From the NCBI GenBank assembly GCA_000697335.1, contig JNEM01009118.1, positions 1 through 26,584 of the forward strand: a DNA stretch of 26,584 bases, in the 5' to 3' direction. A model generated the notes under the pieces. That model did not search any database, was not told where the DNA came from, and saw only the letters and a program-made list of their open reading frames with translations. This DNA comes from Conidiobolus incongruus B7586. Lineage: Eukaryota; Entomophthoromycota; Entomophthoromycetes; Entomophthorales; Conidiobolaceae. Every line of letters starts with the position of its first letter. Positions within the stretch are counted from its first letter, which is position 1. The translations under genes were made by a program, and so were the position numbers. Shown here piece by piece: positions 1 through 11,236 of this stretch.

Positions 1-1138
1 TTAAGAGAGTAGGTAGGAGATCACTAGAGTATTGGTGACTGGATTCTCTAGGAAGCATAGTAGGGAGATGGTCAATGGCAATGACTTCAAGTCTAGGTCC
101 TTTTTGAGTAGGAACAACAACTGTAGGATGATCAAATGTGGTTCCCTGGTGGTAAATGGGAATGGGATTATAGGGAGAAGTGTAGTCACAGCTGACATCA
201 ACTACAACAGATAATTTGCGTTGATTATCTTCAAGTAATTCAGGGGTCAAGAAAGGAGGAATCTTCTTAGAAAGATAAATACAGTTAATAAAGATATCAA
301 CTTCTAAAATTTCTTTGAAAGGGCCGCCCTTAGCAGTTTCTTTCATGTCCCATTCCAAGATATTAGAGTGAGGAATTCCTGAAGCTTTCAAAAAGTCAAC
401 AGCACCTTTACCACAACGACCAAGAGCTCCCATAACCATCACTTTGGGATAAGCGCCTTGGTTGTTTTTGACGGCTTGGTCAAGTCTTTCTTTAATAGTT
501 TTGATCAAAGTTTCTTCATTGGGGTAGGATGTAATCTTGGGATAGGTTGCACCTGAATTGTTGAGGTTATGGCACCAGAGATCTAAACCAGCGGCAGCAC
601 CGTTGAATCCAGCATGATAGCCAAAGGCAGCAACACGTCTTCCATTGTCATCAGTCAAAAATTCTAAATCTAAAATGGTCCCTTTTCCAACAATGAATCT
701 ACGTAATAATTCTTTCCAACCGGTCTGTTCCTTGAAACAGTGTGCGAAATAGATGTGGGTATGGGGGAGTGGAGTGGCTGGTTCTTCAGGTAGCTCCTTG
801 AGTCCGATAATGATGGCATCTAGGGGAGCTTGAGGCCATGTGTTGGATTCAACAAGTGTACAGCCGACTCTGTTGCAGTTATTAGAATGGAATGTATTAC
901 CATATTAATTTAACACTTACTTTTCATATTCTTCATCCTTAAAAAATCTAGCAGGACTTCTTTCAACAGTTACTTTAAAGCCTATAATATGATATGATTA
1001 AGTTATTGGTTTAGTTGATGTTAGTATGAACCTACCATTTTCCAAGAGCTTTTGAGCAACTTGGGGAGAAAGGGCAGCTCTATGTTCATTAGGCTTAGCT
1101 TCATGACGTAACCAAAGATGAACGTTGTTTGAAGACAT
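1..1138 (-). CDS. LYS1: Saccharopine dehydrogenase (NAD+, L-lysine-forming), 3' end outside window
   Basis: Catalyses the last step of the fungal alpha-aminoadipate pathway: saccharopine + NAD+ to lysine + 2-oxoglutarate + NADH. Exons as I read them are 1138-1036, 981-921 and 869-1; introns are 54 and 51 nt with donors GTAGGT and GTAAGT. The visible 344 residues align with yeast Lys1 (373 aa) throughout: MSSNNVHLWLRHEAKPNEHR at the start, IIIGLKELPEEP with Lys79, YFAHCFKEQTGW with His98, and nucleotide-binding GALGRCGKGA at 202-211. Lys79 and His98 match the catalytic Lys77/His96 pair of the yeast enzyme, and Cys207 matches yeast Cys205. About 25-30 C-terminal residues are missing only because the window ends. 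The ATG at 1138 is the first that opens the conserved N-terminus. Family assignment is very secure. Confidence 0.96.
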
Positions 1139-1819
1139 TTTATCAAATATAAATACTATACTATTATCAAATTTTAGAGTGTGAGGTAGAATTGAAAAGT
1201 GTGATCCTTTTATATTCAAGAAAGAGTCCACTGCAAAATGGTTTCATTCTATAGATAGTGGTTACATCATTCGATTTCTGCCTAAATGGATCAATAGGAT
1301 GAAATGTGACGTATTATCTTGTATGCAAAGTCACGTTGATACAGGGTCTTGTGATCATCATTCGAATTTGTAAATGCTGAATTTTATTGAATTGGTTAGT
1401 TGAGCTATTTTTAAAATTTGATAATTTCTTAAATATAATTTTTCACAAATCCTGATCATACAAATTACATTGTTTTAAAAAATTTGATAGTATTTATAAA
1501 ATAACACATATCAATTAAATAACAATATTAAAAGACTAGAACTAAATTATTTATATTAATTTTTGATCTTTCCTATGAAAATATACGGAATATACAATTA
1601 TCATCAGTATATTGATTATAATATAACATTTAATATTATTCGTGAGAAATATTCAAATTTAAGTTTTAATCAGTCTGTAATACACATGATTCAAAAAGAT
1701 TCCACAATTTCAAAATCCAGAGGTATAGCTATTCTCAACTATAATTAGTCAATCTATTAGTACTATGACAATGCTTTGATACAAATCTCTTATTTAACCA
1801 AAGTATAAGTAATAATACT
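1139..1819. other. Upstream region of LYS1, no gene seen
   Basis: AT-rich, with no credible coding frame. The part next to LYS1 (about 1139-1380) is less AT-rich and should hold its promoter and 5' UTR. A TGACGTAT octamer at 1307-1314 resembles a CREB/ATF half site. I did not find the TGACTCA element that Gcn4/CpcA uses on lysine genes. The open frame at 1563-1748 has AT-driven composition and no family resemblance, so I do not call it. Confidence 0.5.
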
Positions 1820-2160
1820 GACACTGGCTGGGAAGTCAAGTGTCCAATAACTTTTAAGTAAATAGTCGTCTTCCGGGACGGCACCTGTTTGGTGATATAA
1901 AAGGGGTAATTTATTGTTTAACCTGGATTATTGGGCTGTACTCTAGGAAGAGGACCGACGTGATAACTTGGTTGGAGTTGGCATATTTATAGTTTGCTTG
2001 ACGTGTCTTCCCAGCGTACGAACCATACGTCGGATGGAACGATTGATTGCATTGCTCGGGTGTATTTTGTGGTCACGTTGCAGGTGGATCTGTGACGGGG
2101 TTCTCGAATGAATTGAATTGTTAAGGACGAACGGGTCCTCCGGCCCGTGATAATACCATG
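1820..2160. ncRNA. Candidate structured non-coding RNA locus (family and strand unknown)
   Basis: A sharp G+C island (140 of 300 bases at 1861-2160 by my count) inside DNA of roughly 20% G+C, with no open frame of note. It holds many exact complementarities: GCTGGGAAG at 1827-1835 with CTTCCCAGC at 2007-2015; CCGACGT at 1955-1961 with ACGTCGG at 2027-2033; GACACT at 1820-1825 with AGTGTC at 1839-1844; CACC..GGTG at 1882-1894; and a local hairpin around 2130-2149. The first two stems cross and would form a pseudoknot. I compared it by eye with U1, U2, U4, U5, U6, U3, SRP RNA, RNase P, RNase MRP and a telomerase template (CCCTAA) and found no convincing match; the RNase P core pattern GNAANNUCNGNG is absent. 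The GGGCTGTA at 1933-1940 faintly resembles an SRP Alu-domain start, but no helix 8 motif follows. Confidence 0.5.
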
Positions 2161-2189
2161 TTATTGTGTGTGTGATTATTTGGAAAATA

Positions 2190-3640
2190 TTTCAACCCCA
2201 TTATTCTGTTATATTTTAAGTATAATGAAAATTTGGTATATTATAATCTTATAAAATCTTAAATATACTAATTATCGATATACACATTTTTATATTCAAT
2301 TATTTCCATCATACAAACATGGTTCCAATTCATAATTATCTACAATATAAAGCGACAAACAAGTATGGGTAATTTTAAGTGTTCTCATTTATCAACACAT
2401 TTTTGAATTGAATTCAATCAAATACATCAAGATAGAGTTAGAAAACCTATCTTATTTATCAATATACAAATTTATATTATATATAAAAACGAAAAATTTA
2501 ATGATACATATATATCGTTATGAGGATTATATAGTTATACACTATATACTGAAACTAAAAAATTGAAAACAACAACCCTATATAATAACTTGTTCCCGTT
2601 CAAATCATGGTAATACTTTACTAGGAATCACTCAAATGTCCCAATACAAATACTCAATATTGATTTTGAATGAATTCAAAATATTCAAAATCATATCTTT
2701 ATATTTTATAAATTTATTATTGACCAAAATAATATATCTGACGAATATCAATTTTATAACTCAAAACAATTTTCAATTTCAACTCATTTATGAATAATAT
2801 TTCATTACTTTTGAGTATAAATATGAATGATTTATTTCAAATTAATTTTAGATTTGCAAAATAATTCAATTTCAAGTCAATGTGTTTATTAATGATATAT
2901 ATGTTGTTATATTATTATCACAATATATATCCAGTAATAATTATATATATTAATAACTATAAAAACAAACCAAATATTACCAATTTGATTAAAATTAAAA
3001 ATAATATCATCTATTTTATAATCATATATATATTTGGTATTGCTTTTATTCAAAATATAGTTTAACTATTGATATATACAAAGTGGCTATTTGGTTTGGA
3101 TAATAAGTGAAATGTATATTTTTATAAACCACTTAGAAACATGGTATATAAATTCAAATGAAAATTATCAATGATATTTCTATATTTGTAATATTTAATA
3201 AATGAAAATTCTATATTTATAAAGAAAATAAGTTATTTCAAATAATTCACTATTTATCAAAAATAGGAATTTTTAAAATATTGCTATAATAGTCATACTC
3301 CAAAATATTGATATTATTATTTTAACTATTATCAATTTATATCTAATAATAATAATAATAATATCATATATGGTTATAAATTTTTTTTGATTATATATAT
3401 TCTTAATTTTAAATTTCCTAAAATATATTCAATATATGAAAATAAAAATTAAGATAATATTATTAACTAATATTAAAATTAATTGATAATACTGCTTTCT
3501 TTCAAAAATTTTATAATTTAAAATAAATATCTTATATTTATACTATAATTATATCTTGATTTTGTTATTAAAATAAATTAGTGAATATTATTGCCTTGAA
3601 TTTAAAATAATGAGAAATTTTTTAGTTTTTGATTTTTCAA
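2190..3640. other. AT-rich intergenic DNA, no gene seen
   Basis: Roughly 80-85% A+T, full of stops in all frames. CpA and TpG are plentiful here (25 CpA+TpG against 10 CpT+ApG in 2281-2460 by my count), which gives the local background for the unusual tract that follows. Nothing resembles a gene, tRNA or transposon. Confidence 0.6.
3344..3361 (+). repeat. (TAA)6 microsatellite
   Basis: Six tandem TAA units are directly visible within the AT-rich desert. No function is implied. Confidence 0.9.
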
Positions 3641-3649
3641 ATATATTAT

Positions 3650-4860
3650 TAGTTTTAAATAAATAAATATATATAAAATAAATAAGAAATTATATTTTTT
3701 TAAATAATATATATATTATAAATTTTTTGAATAAAAAATTAACTTTTTAAAATTGGTTGTTTAATTTAATTATGTTTAAATTAAATAATAATCATTAAAA
3801 GTTTTTTATTTTGATATTAATAAAACTTAACTATAAACTCTTTAAAATTATTTAAAATCTATAAGTAATTTTTAATAATAAACTATTATTTAAATTGGCT
3901 ATTTATCATTAAGTATATTATTTTAAGATTAAAGAAAATTATTTAAAACTTACTAAAATTTAAAAGATTAAGTTTAACTATTACTTTATTAATTATTAAT
4001 AAAGTGAAAAAATATATTGAAAAACACCTTTTTATTTTAATTAAAAAATTATTTAAATTTTTTAATATTAGTTTTATAAGTATTTTATATATATTAAAAT
4101 TTAAACTCAAATTAATAAATAAAAATATAAAATAAATACCTTATAATTTAACTAAAGCTTATAAAAAATTAGAGTAGTTATTATTAAATAAAACTTATTA
4201 ATATATTATTAGAAACTTAAACTTTTATAATAAATTATTATGATTGATAAATCTTAAATCTTTATATATAATTCTTTATTAAAACATAAATTAAAATATT
4301 AGATTAAATTAAATTAACCCCATTTATAAGTCCCTTTAAATAAATATTTTATTAATAAATAAATGTTAATTATTATAATAAAATATAATAGTATATAGTA
4401 CCCTTATTTAATTTCTAAAAGGGAAATTAATTAATAGTAAGTTTTATATTGTTTTAAATAAAAGTATTTTTAATTAATGTTCTAAATATAATTTATGAAA
4501 ACCCATTATTTTACATAATAATTATAAAATCTATAAATTTAAAGCTATAAAAAACTTTCTAATTAAAAATTACTAGAAAAAACTATCATATCTAGTATAT
4601 TCTGTAGATTATAGCTTATATAATTATAATTGCTTTAAGCAATTAAAAAACTAGCTTATAAGAAAGAAATTTCTATAGGAAAATTTAATTAGTTTGTAAA
4701 ATATCAAATTTTAATCTTTAATAAAAAATCTATTTTTTAAATATTAAAAGTTTACTAAAAATATAACAAAAAGTTATTAATAATAAAAATATTATTAAAT
4801 TTATATTATATATTTATTTTTATATATTAAATATCAAAATGTTTATTTATTTTCTATTAC
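3650..4860. repeat. CpA/TpG-depleted, extremely AT-rich tract (possible mutated repeat)
   Basis: About 1.2 kb of over 85% A+T in which C and G survive mostly as CT, CC, AG and GG, while CpA and TpG are rare and TpA dominates. In 3601-4740 I counted about 31 CpA+TpG against 76 CpT+ApG; background DNA just upstream shows the opposite ratio. This is the footprint expected of C-to-T change directed at CpA, as in repeat-induced point mutation. If so, the tract would be an ancient repeat copy, but no coding remnant, terminal repeat or family can be recognised. Borders are approximate, set where CpA/TpG frequency recovers. Confidence 0.45.
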
Positions 4861-6021
4861 AAAAAATCCTTATCATTTAAATTACGAAAAAATATTTTAA
4901 AAATTATCAGATTTTCAATATGAGTAAAAAATTAACTGAATGTTTTTTCATTAATTGCATATATTAATGTATCTATTATAATTTTTCAATAGCTTTATTA
5001 TTTTATTTCAACTTAATTTTATCTAGCACCATAATTTAACTTTTTGTTCCTAAAATATTTAATATGGATATATGATATTAAGCTAAAAATATAGTAATTT
5101 ATATTAATAAAATATTAAATACAAAGATTAGATTCAAAAAATATTTTAAAATTAGTTATAGATATTTGTCTATTTAATACATTGCCAGGTAATCTGAAAT
5201 AAATAGTTTAAAATTGATTCCTACATTGGCTAATTAGCTAAGGTCATAAAAATTAAAGGATTCTTGAATGTCTACTTTGGAAATTGAGTACCCTTCATAT
5301 ATTATGATGAATTATGAAAAATATAGATAATATTATATTAATTAGGAAGATTCATTATTGAGAATATAGCTTAAATAGATTTTGAATCATAAAGTTACTG
5401 TTTTATATTGATATATCACCTGAGCTATATTCATTTAATATTCAATAAAAATTCAAAAAATCTAAATCTCAAGTACAATTTACAAAATTTTCAAATATAG
5501 AAATATTGGTGAAACTCACCAGTTTTGTAGGTGGGTTGTTGACATCAAAACAAACACATATTTTGCATGAATAATTCAAATTATTGATATTTTAAAAAAT
5601 TATTTATTGATAAACTAATAAAACATTATATTATCAAAGATTTCATTTATTTCATAATAAAATAAGATAATAATATTAATATATATTTTTGGTTTATACA
5701 TAAATTCGAAAAACTGATATTTTAATTTTACTTTATATTTAGCAAAACCGAAAAAACTGACTATTTGGTACATTGACTACAATCAAGGGAGTTAATCCTG
5801 GATTTAATAGAAAAATCACAAAATTCAAACCAATAATCATTAATTGATAAGCATATTTGTACTCTGAGTATTTTGATTCGATGATGTATATGGAATCTCT
5901 ATAATCCCTCAAGTTTAATTTAAATTCATTTAAACTTATATTGATAATTGTTCCACATGAATCATTAATTAAAAAATTAAATTAATTATCTTTAACTAAA
6001 ACATAAATTAATTAGATTCTA
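4861..6021. other. AT-rich intergenic DNA upstream of MTAP
   Basis: No coding frame of note. Composition returns to the normal AT-rich background with CpA and TpG present. The last few hundred bases should hold the MTAP promoter. I see no clear TATA box placed at a telling distance. Confidence 0.5.
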
Positions 6022-6924
6022 ATGAGTTCAGATCAGGTAAAAATCGCTGTTATTGGAGGTTCCGGTCTTTACAATATGGAAGGATTCACTGTCCTCAATG
6101 AGATTAATCCCGAAACTCCTTGGGGTTTCCCTTCCGCTCCTATTACTATTAGTCAATCACCTCAAGGTCACAAAATTGCATTCTTATCTCGTCATGGTAA
6201 GGGCCACACCTTAAACCCCTCCGAAATCCCCTCTAGAGCTAATATCGCCGCTCTCAAGTCTCTTGGTGTCGAAGTGATCTTGGCCTTTTCTGCTGTTGGC
6301 TCTTTACGTGAAGAAATTGCTCCCAAGCATTTTGTCTTACCCAATCAAATCATCGATAGAACTAAGGGTTTCAGAGAAAATACTTTCTTCGAGAAGGGTA
6401 TTGTTGCCCATGCCGGATTTGCTGAGCCTTTCCATGAAAAATTGAGAGAATTGATTTATCAAACTTCCCAAACCTTGGAGGGTGCCACTTTCCACAAAGA
6501 TAAGACCTTAGTGTGCATGGAAGGTCCTGCCTTCTCAACCCGTGCCGAATCTCATCTCTACCGCTCCTGGGGCTGCGATATCATTAACATGTCAGTCGTC
6601 CCCGAAGCTAAGCTCGCCAGAGAAGCCGAAATTGCCTACCAGATGATCTGTATGTCCACCGACTACGATTGTTGGCGTGTCAGCGAGGAAGCTGTGACCG
6701 TCCAAGCCGTCATGGAAACCATGAGCCACAATGCCACAACGGCAAAGAATATTCTCAACGCCGTCTTACCCCAATTGGATCGTGTTTTAACTCAAGACCC
6801 CAAGTTCACAAGCGATGTTAAGGGATCCATGCAATTCTCCATCGTCTCTAACAAGGAAATCTCCCCTCAATCCGCCATTGATCGTGTATCATATCTCTTC
6901 CCTCACTACTTCCCAAAGAATTGA
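6022..6924 (+). CDS. MEU1: S-methyl-5'-thioadenosine phosphorylase
   Basis: Phosphorolysis of methylthioadenosine to adenine and 5-methylthioribose-1-phosphate, the first step of methionine salvage, removing the by-product of polyamine synthesis. The single uninterrupted 300-residue frame matches human MTAP (283 aa) along its length: phosphate loop VIGGSGLY at 10-17, SRHGKGH at 56-62, GSLREE at 93-98, IDRT at 111-114, MEGPAFSTRAES at 166-177, INMSVVPEAKLAREA at 188-202 and TDYDCW at 213-218. Asp214 and Asp216 correspond to the purine-binding aspartates. These motifs separate MTAP from plain purine nucleoside phosphorylase. It is intronless and much less AT-rich than its flanks. About 20 extra C-terminal residues end in YLFPHYFPKN. 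The first ATG fits the conserved start. Confidence 0.97.
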   Translation: MSSDQVKIAVIGGSGLYNMEGFTVLNEINPETPWGFPSAPITISQSPQGHKIAFLSRHGKGHTLNPSEIPSRANIAALKSLGVEVILAFSAVGSLREEIAPKHFVLPNQIIDRTKGFRENTFFEKGIVAHAGFAEPFHEKLRELIYQTSQTLEGATFHKDKTLVCMEGPAFSTRAESHLYRSWGCDIINMSVVPEAKLAREAEIAYQMICMSTDYDCWRVSEEAVTVQAVMETMSHNATTAKNILNAVLPQLDRVLTQDPKFTSDVKGSMQFSIVSNKEISPQSAIDRVSYLFPHYFPKN

Positions 6925-7427
6925 ACAAATAATAATTTAAAGCATAATAAAGAGTATTTATATTTTCATTATTTTTTTGATAGCTTATACTTACAATATT
7001 AAAATTCAACTAATTTTACATGGATATATTTTATTAGTTAAAGACAGTTTAAAACTCATATTAATGTACTTAAACCAAATATAAATATATGATATTAAAA
7101 TGATAGTTAACATTATATAATTAAAATTAATTAAACTATCCAATAAACAAATTTTTTAAAGATGATTCTGATCTTATTATCTCTATATATAATTTGAAAG
7201 GAATTAATTCAAAATTCTATATTACAAAAGTAAGATATAATTCATTTTATGATTAAAACAAATATTTAAATAAATTATTATTTTATAATAATACGATTAG
7301 TTAAATTAGTTGATATAGATATATTTAAATGATGCTATTTAAAGATTAAATTGAAATTAATTATTCATTTAACTATCCAATATATCTTTAATATGAAGAA
7401 AATCAACCAAGTCTAAGCTTATGTCAA
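6925..7427. other. Convergent intergenic region between MTAP and GCP3
   Basis: AT-rich 3' flank shared by two genes that point toward each other. An AATAAA-like stretch lies just after the MTAP stop (about 6930-6955) and may serve polyadenylation. Nothing else is seen. Confidence 0.4.
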
Positions 7428-10400
7428 CTACTGAATCAACCAACTATGCCTATGCGAAGCTCTCGAAGACCTGCGGCTACTTGAAGCGGGCTCGCTCGTC
7501 GCGAACAATCCTGTGTAAAATTCATTATAGTCCAAACGGAATCGGAGGGACATGGTGCCCTGTTCGTCCTTCTGGTAGAGATGTTTGAGGAAGAATTTTA
7601 CATTGTCCTAAAATAAATTAGTTGTATGTGATATATATTAATCGATAGAATTACTCTAAAGTCATTGCCCACAGCTTCCAATTGGATTTTCATTCTTTCT
7701 ATAGATCTCGAATTATCGGGGTTGTAAATGAGGATCGGATCTATTTCAAAATCGTTTAAAACTCTCTATATTTATAATATTAATACTTTATCCAATATAA
7801 CTAATTATTTAAATTACATGGTAACCCTTATGAGAATCTTTTTTAACCATTGCTAACGAGGTTTGAATGAATTTTTCCTAATTATTATTAAATATTAAGA
7901 ATTAATACTTTAAAATATCAACTTACATGTATTCTCTTAAATGACATTATCGATTCAAAAATCTTGGACAAAATTAATATCACTTTCTAATTAAGTAATA
8001 TTAATATTGCTGTTATTATGAAATCAATTATAATAATTACCATTGGGTCATAGTCATAAAGTCCAATTTGCGACTGAATCTTCTGCAAAGTTTTCTGATG
8101 TTCGTTCAACACTTGATCCAAATCTGTCGCTTTTTTCTCCACAAATTCCATAAATCCCGTCCAGCTGGGTTCCAGAATTTCACATTGAATGAAGTATTGG
8201 TATTGGTTGATAAAGTGAATCATCTCGGACATGAGAGTGCCACAATGATTGAGTTCGGTTTGGATTTCTATACATTGTTAAAATGTGTGTGTAATAGAAT
8301 AATGATATAAATCACCTGGAACGGATTTTAACCAGTGGAGTGACGATACGTGTGTTAACCAACCTTGGGATAAGGCTACTTCCATTCGCTTGACTCTCCA
8401 AAGTGTTCTAAATAGATCAGAATATATATTTAAACTTGAAGTGGTAATAACTGCATTGATGGGAGGAATAGGATTGTAAGTTAAACTGAAACAATCCCAA
8501 CCTGATTTATCTCCTGGATTCTAAATGAATATTAGTACATATATTAATTACTGATTATTAACCTATTGTTACAATATTCATTTGAACTTGAAGCTTATCA
8601 ATAATATCCGGCTTATCAAACTGAGAATTTGACCCTCTAATCGCACTATCTAAAATACGAGACAAGTGATGTGTATGAATCATATGGCAAGGCTTATCCA
8701 ATTCAGTACTAAATAACAGTTAGTATCATTTAATAATATAATGTTAAATACATACTGAATTAAATCCATCAAATGTCTGACAAAGTCACCTTGGCCCAAT
8801 AGTAAATACTTTTTCATGGCATTTAAATGGTCCAAGAGATGGTGATTGTTGAATAGAATGTTCAATAATTCTCGACTGGCTAATCGGTAGACTAAGTCGA
8901 CGGATTCAGTGAGTTTGATTAAGTTACTAAATTGTAAGCTAAGCCCCTCTTGAAGGTTTTTCCAATGCCAGTCGGGACATCGACACGTGGATCGAATGAA
9001 GTTAAGTGATTTACCAATTGAAAAGATCTATCAAAGTAAATTTAAATAACGTTATTTTGTATATTTCAAAGGTAGTTACCTTTCTTAATAATTCGAACTC
9101 ACAATAACTGGGAGCCATATGCAAATTTATAAAATATTTGGTAGTCCAAGGGTTACCCTCCCCATCGTTATTCGATCTCTGTACGAAAAACTCGTCGAAA
9201 GGATCGTGCAATTCGCCCTCGTCTACCCAATATTGAATCATATTGTGGAAGGGTTTAGAAGTCTATAGAATATTTAATTTTATATGAAATAATTTATATT
9301 ATATTATATACCTTATTTAAAATTTCCAAGCAAAAATTTTGAACAAAAGGATCTCCATGGTTGGTTAAACTGTATAGAGCTGAAATTACAGAGCCCCCAT
9401 GTAAATCTAATGAATTTATCAATTAAATCTAATCAATTAATGAATATGGTATAAATTACGATAGCAGATTTCCGTCATATGGTACATCAATTGAAATCTT
9501 CTGAGTGGTTCTTTAGTCCATAAGAATAAATTACGAAATGTCAAATTATTAGTGTTGGGGTCAGAAACTTTAGTATCCAATATAGCTAGTAGTCTAAAGT
9601 ATTCGGTGATGCAAGATTGTAGCGAAGCACAGAAGCTCTATATCTAGGTTAGAATATAATATAAACAAGTGATTGATTTTGAATACCTGAACAATTAACC
9701 CAGATCCATTCTCATTCAACTGTAAATTAACAAAATTTTGAACCCATTTGAATAGTGTACCAAGTTCAAATAATTGTTTAATCATCATCCTGTGACCTGA
9801 ATGAATTTTTATCTATTTTTAAAATATATTAATGTGATTATTAAATAATAGAATATTATATAGAATTACATTGGGATCGATGTAGCATAGATTGCTACTT
9901 GGGTCGAATTTTATATAGACGCCATCTACTCCTTGGAAGATGTAAATCATATCTTTGATAAGGGTTTTTTCAGGAATAAATTCTATTTAATGATGTATCA
10001 GTGAAATGATAGAAAAAACAGGTTAAATGGAATGTACCTGGATCTATTAGCTCCAAGAAAGATTCACTAGGATTGGAATTCGCCTGGAAAAATTGAGCAT
10101 TATCATCGCTCTGGTCGGAAGCAATCGACTGAGTGTTAGATTGATTCACGATTTGTGATTGATTGTCAATGGGTGGAAGTCTTTCGGAATGAAACCAATT
10201 CTCTTCCTCTTCTTCAACTTCAGCCTATTTCACCGTTTAATAAATATGTTTCATTTGATGGTTTAAATTTACTTGGGATGTGACAGGCAAGTTAAAATTG
10301 AATTGGTACTGACTTAATCTAGATAGTAGATAGAGATAGGGACCAGGGTTTTGAATACCATTCTAAAATCAAAATCAATATCAATTCAATGTAAAACAAT

Positions 10401-10801
10401 TGTTAATGTATTACTTCACGTTTTAATCTATCTGCCAAATTGGAAAATAGAACTCCCTTCAATGGACTTTTATGAATCTTAGATACTGAATTCAATCAAA
10501 TTAATACATAATAAAATCCTATTAATATTTATATAAAACCTTTTTTAATTAAAGAATCTTTTATCATCTCGAAATTGTCTATAGTATTTGGCACTCGACT
10601 AATTAAACAGCATAAATATACTAAATAACTATTAAAATAAAGTTTTTACCTTCTTGAAATTATTTGAATTAGACGTTTTGACTGATTAACTTTATTTTGA
10701 AAAGTGGGGTCCATATCGTCCAAAATGTCGCCATGCTGATTATATTTTAGTAGCAGGATATTTTTAGCTAGTTGGTGTAGGATTTCGTCACTATTTTCCA
10801 T
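7428..10801 (-). CDS. SPC98: Gamma-tubulin complex component 3 (GCP3 / Spc98 / Alp6)
   Basis: Core subunit of the gamma-tubulin complex that nucleates microtubules at spindle pole bodies. I assemble 18 exons: 10801-10650, 10598-10540, 10485-10415, 10362-10273, 10224-10038, 9982-9870, 9812-9687, 9637-9460, 9406-9312, 9262-9080, 9027-8756, 8708-8573, 8520-8316, 8267-8041, 7986-7927, 7877-7818, 7765-7655 and 7607-7428. All junctions are GT..AG and keep frame, giving 834 aa (human GCP3 is 907). Landmarks that fit GCP3 rather than GCP2 are MIYIFQGVDG (about 198-207), SFCASLQSCITEYFRLLAIL, EGELHDPFDEFFV, KKYLLLGQGDFVRHLMDLI (490-508) and the C-terminal SLRFRLDYNEFY followed by a Ser/Arg-rich tail. 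The KYLLLGQGDF block opens the gamma-tubulin-binding GRIP2 domain. The exon 7 acceptor at 9813 was chosen because the nearer AG at the end of TTCATTCAG breaks the frame. Confidence 0.95.
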
Positions 10802-11236
10802 TTTGATTAATTAATTGATGGTTAAATTGTATTTTTATTGGTTGCACTAATTGTCGCGAATTTTTTATGTTGATCAGTTATGATGAGATTATTATGGGAT
10901 TTTTTTGGGATGACATCAGTTCTTTGTCTGGTTGTTTGTTTGAATAATAGTTTAATAATACTTGAATTAATTTAACTACTTTTTTTATTAACACTGTAAA
11001 ATATTCTTGTTGTTTTATATAATAAAAATAAAGGATTATTTGTTAAGTATTATGCAACGACTTTTATTTGTAATATTAGATTGATAAATTTTTAAATATA
11101 ATTGATAAATAAACCATATTAAAAATGATTTTGTAGTAATGAATGCAATGTTACGAATACCCCAAACCAATTAAGCGATAATTATTCAGTTATCGTAGTA
11201 ATTGATAGAGTACATGGTATTGTCCACGAATTAATT
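10802..11236. other. Intergenic region between GCP3 and SMPD4-like gene
   Basis: This serves as the GCP3 promoter side (the GCP3 start is at 10801) and the 3' flank of the upstream tandem gene. It is AT-rich with no coding frame. A TGACATCA stretch lies near 10911. No confident regulatory element. Confidence 0.35.

Noticed and set aside
1563-1748. 61-residue open frame
   Set aside because: Same AT-driven composition, and no supporting promoter or similarity.
2098-2112. tRNA B-box-like GGTTCTCGAAT
   Set aside because: It has an insertion relative to GGTTCGAAT, and no A box or cloverleaf partner lies at a suitable distance.
1820-2160. Assignment of the G+C-rich island to RNase P, RNase MRP, SRP, U3 or telomerase RNA
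   Set aside because: GGGAAGTC and GGGCTGTA looked tempting, but the core patterns around them (RNase P/MRP CR-I, SRP helix 8, U3 boxes, telomere template) are missing on either strand by eye.
2880-3065. 61-residue open frame
   Set aside because: Ile/Tyr/Asn-rich translation typical of random AT-rich DNA, with no family match and no G+C rise.
9788-9812. Acceptor TTCATTCAG for GCP3 exon 7
   Set aside because: It puts the exon out of frame. The AG at 9814-9813 restores a continuous GCP3 sequence.
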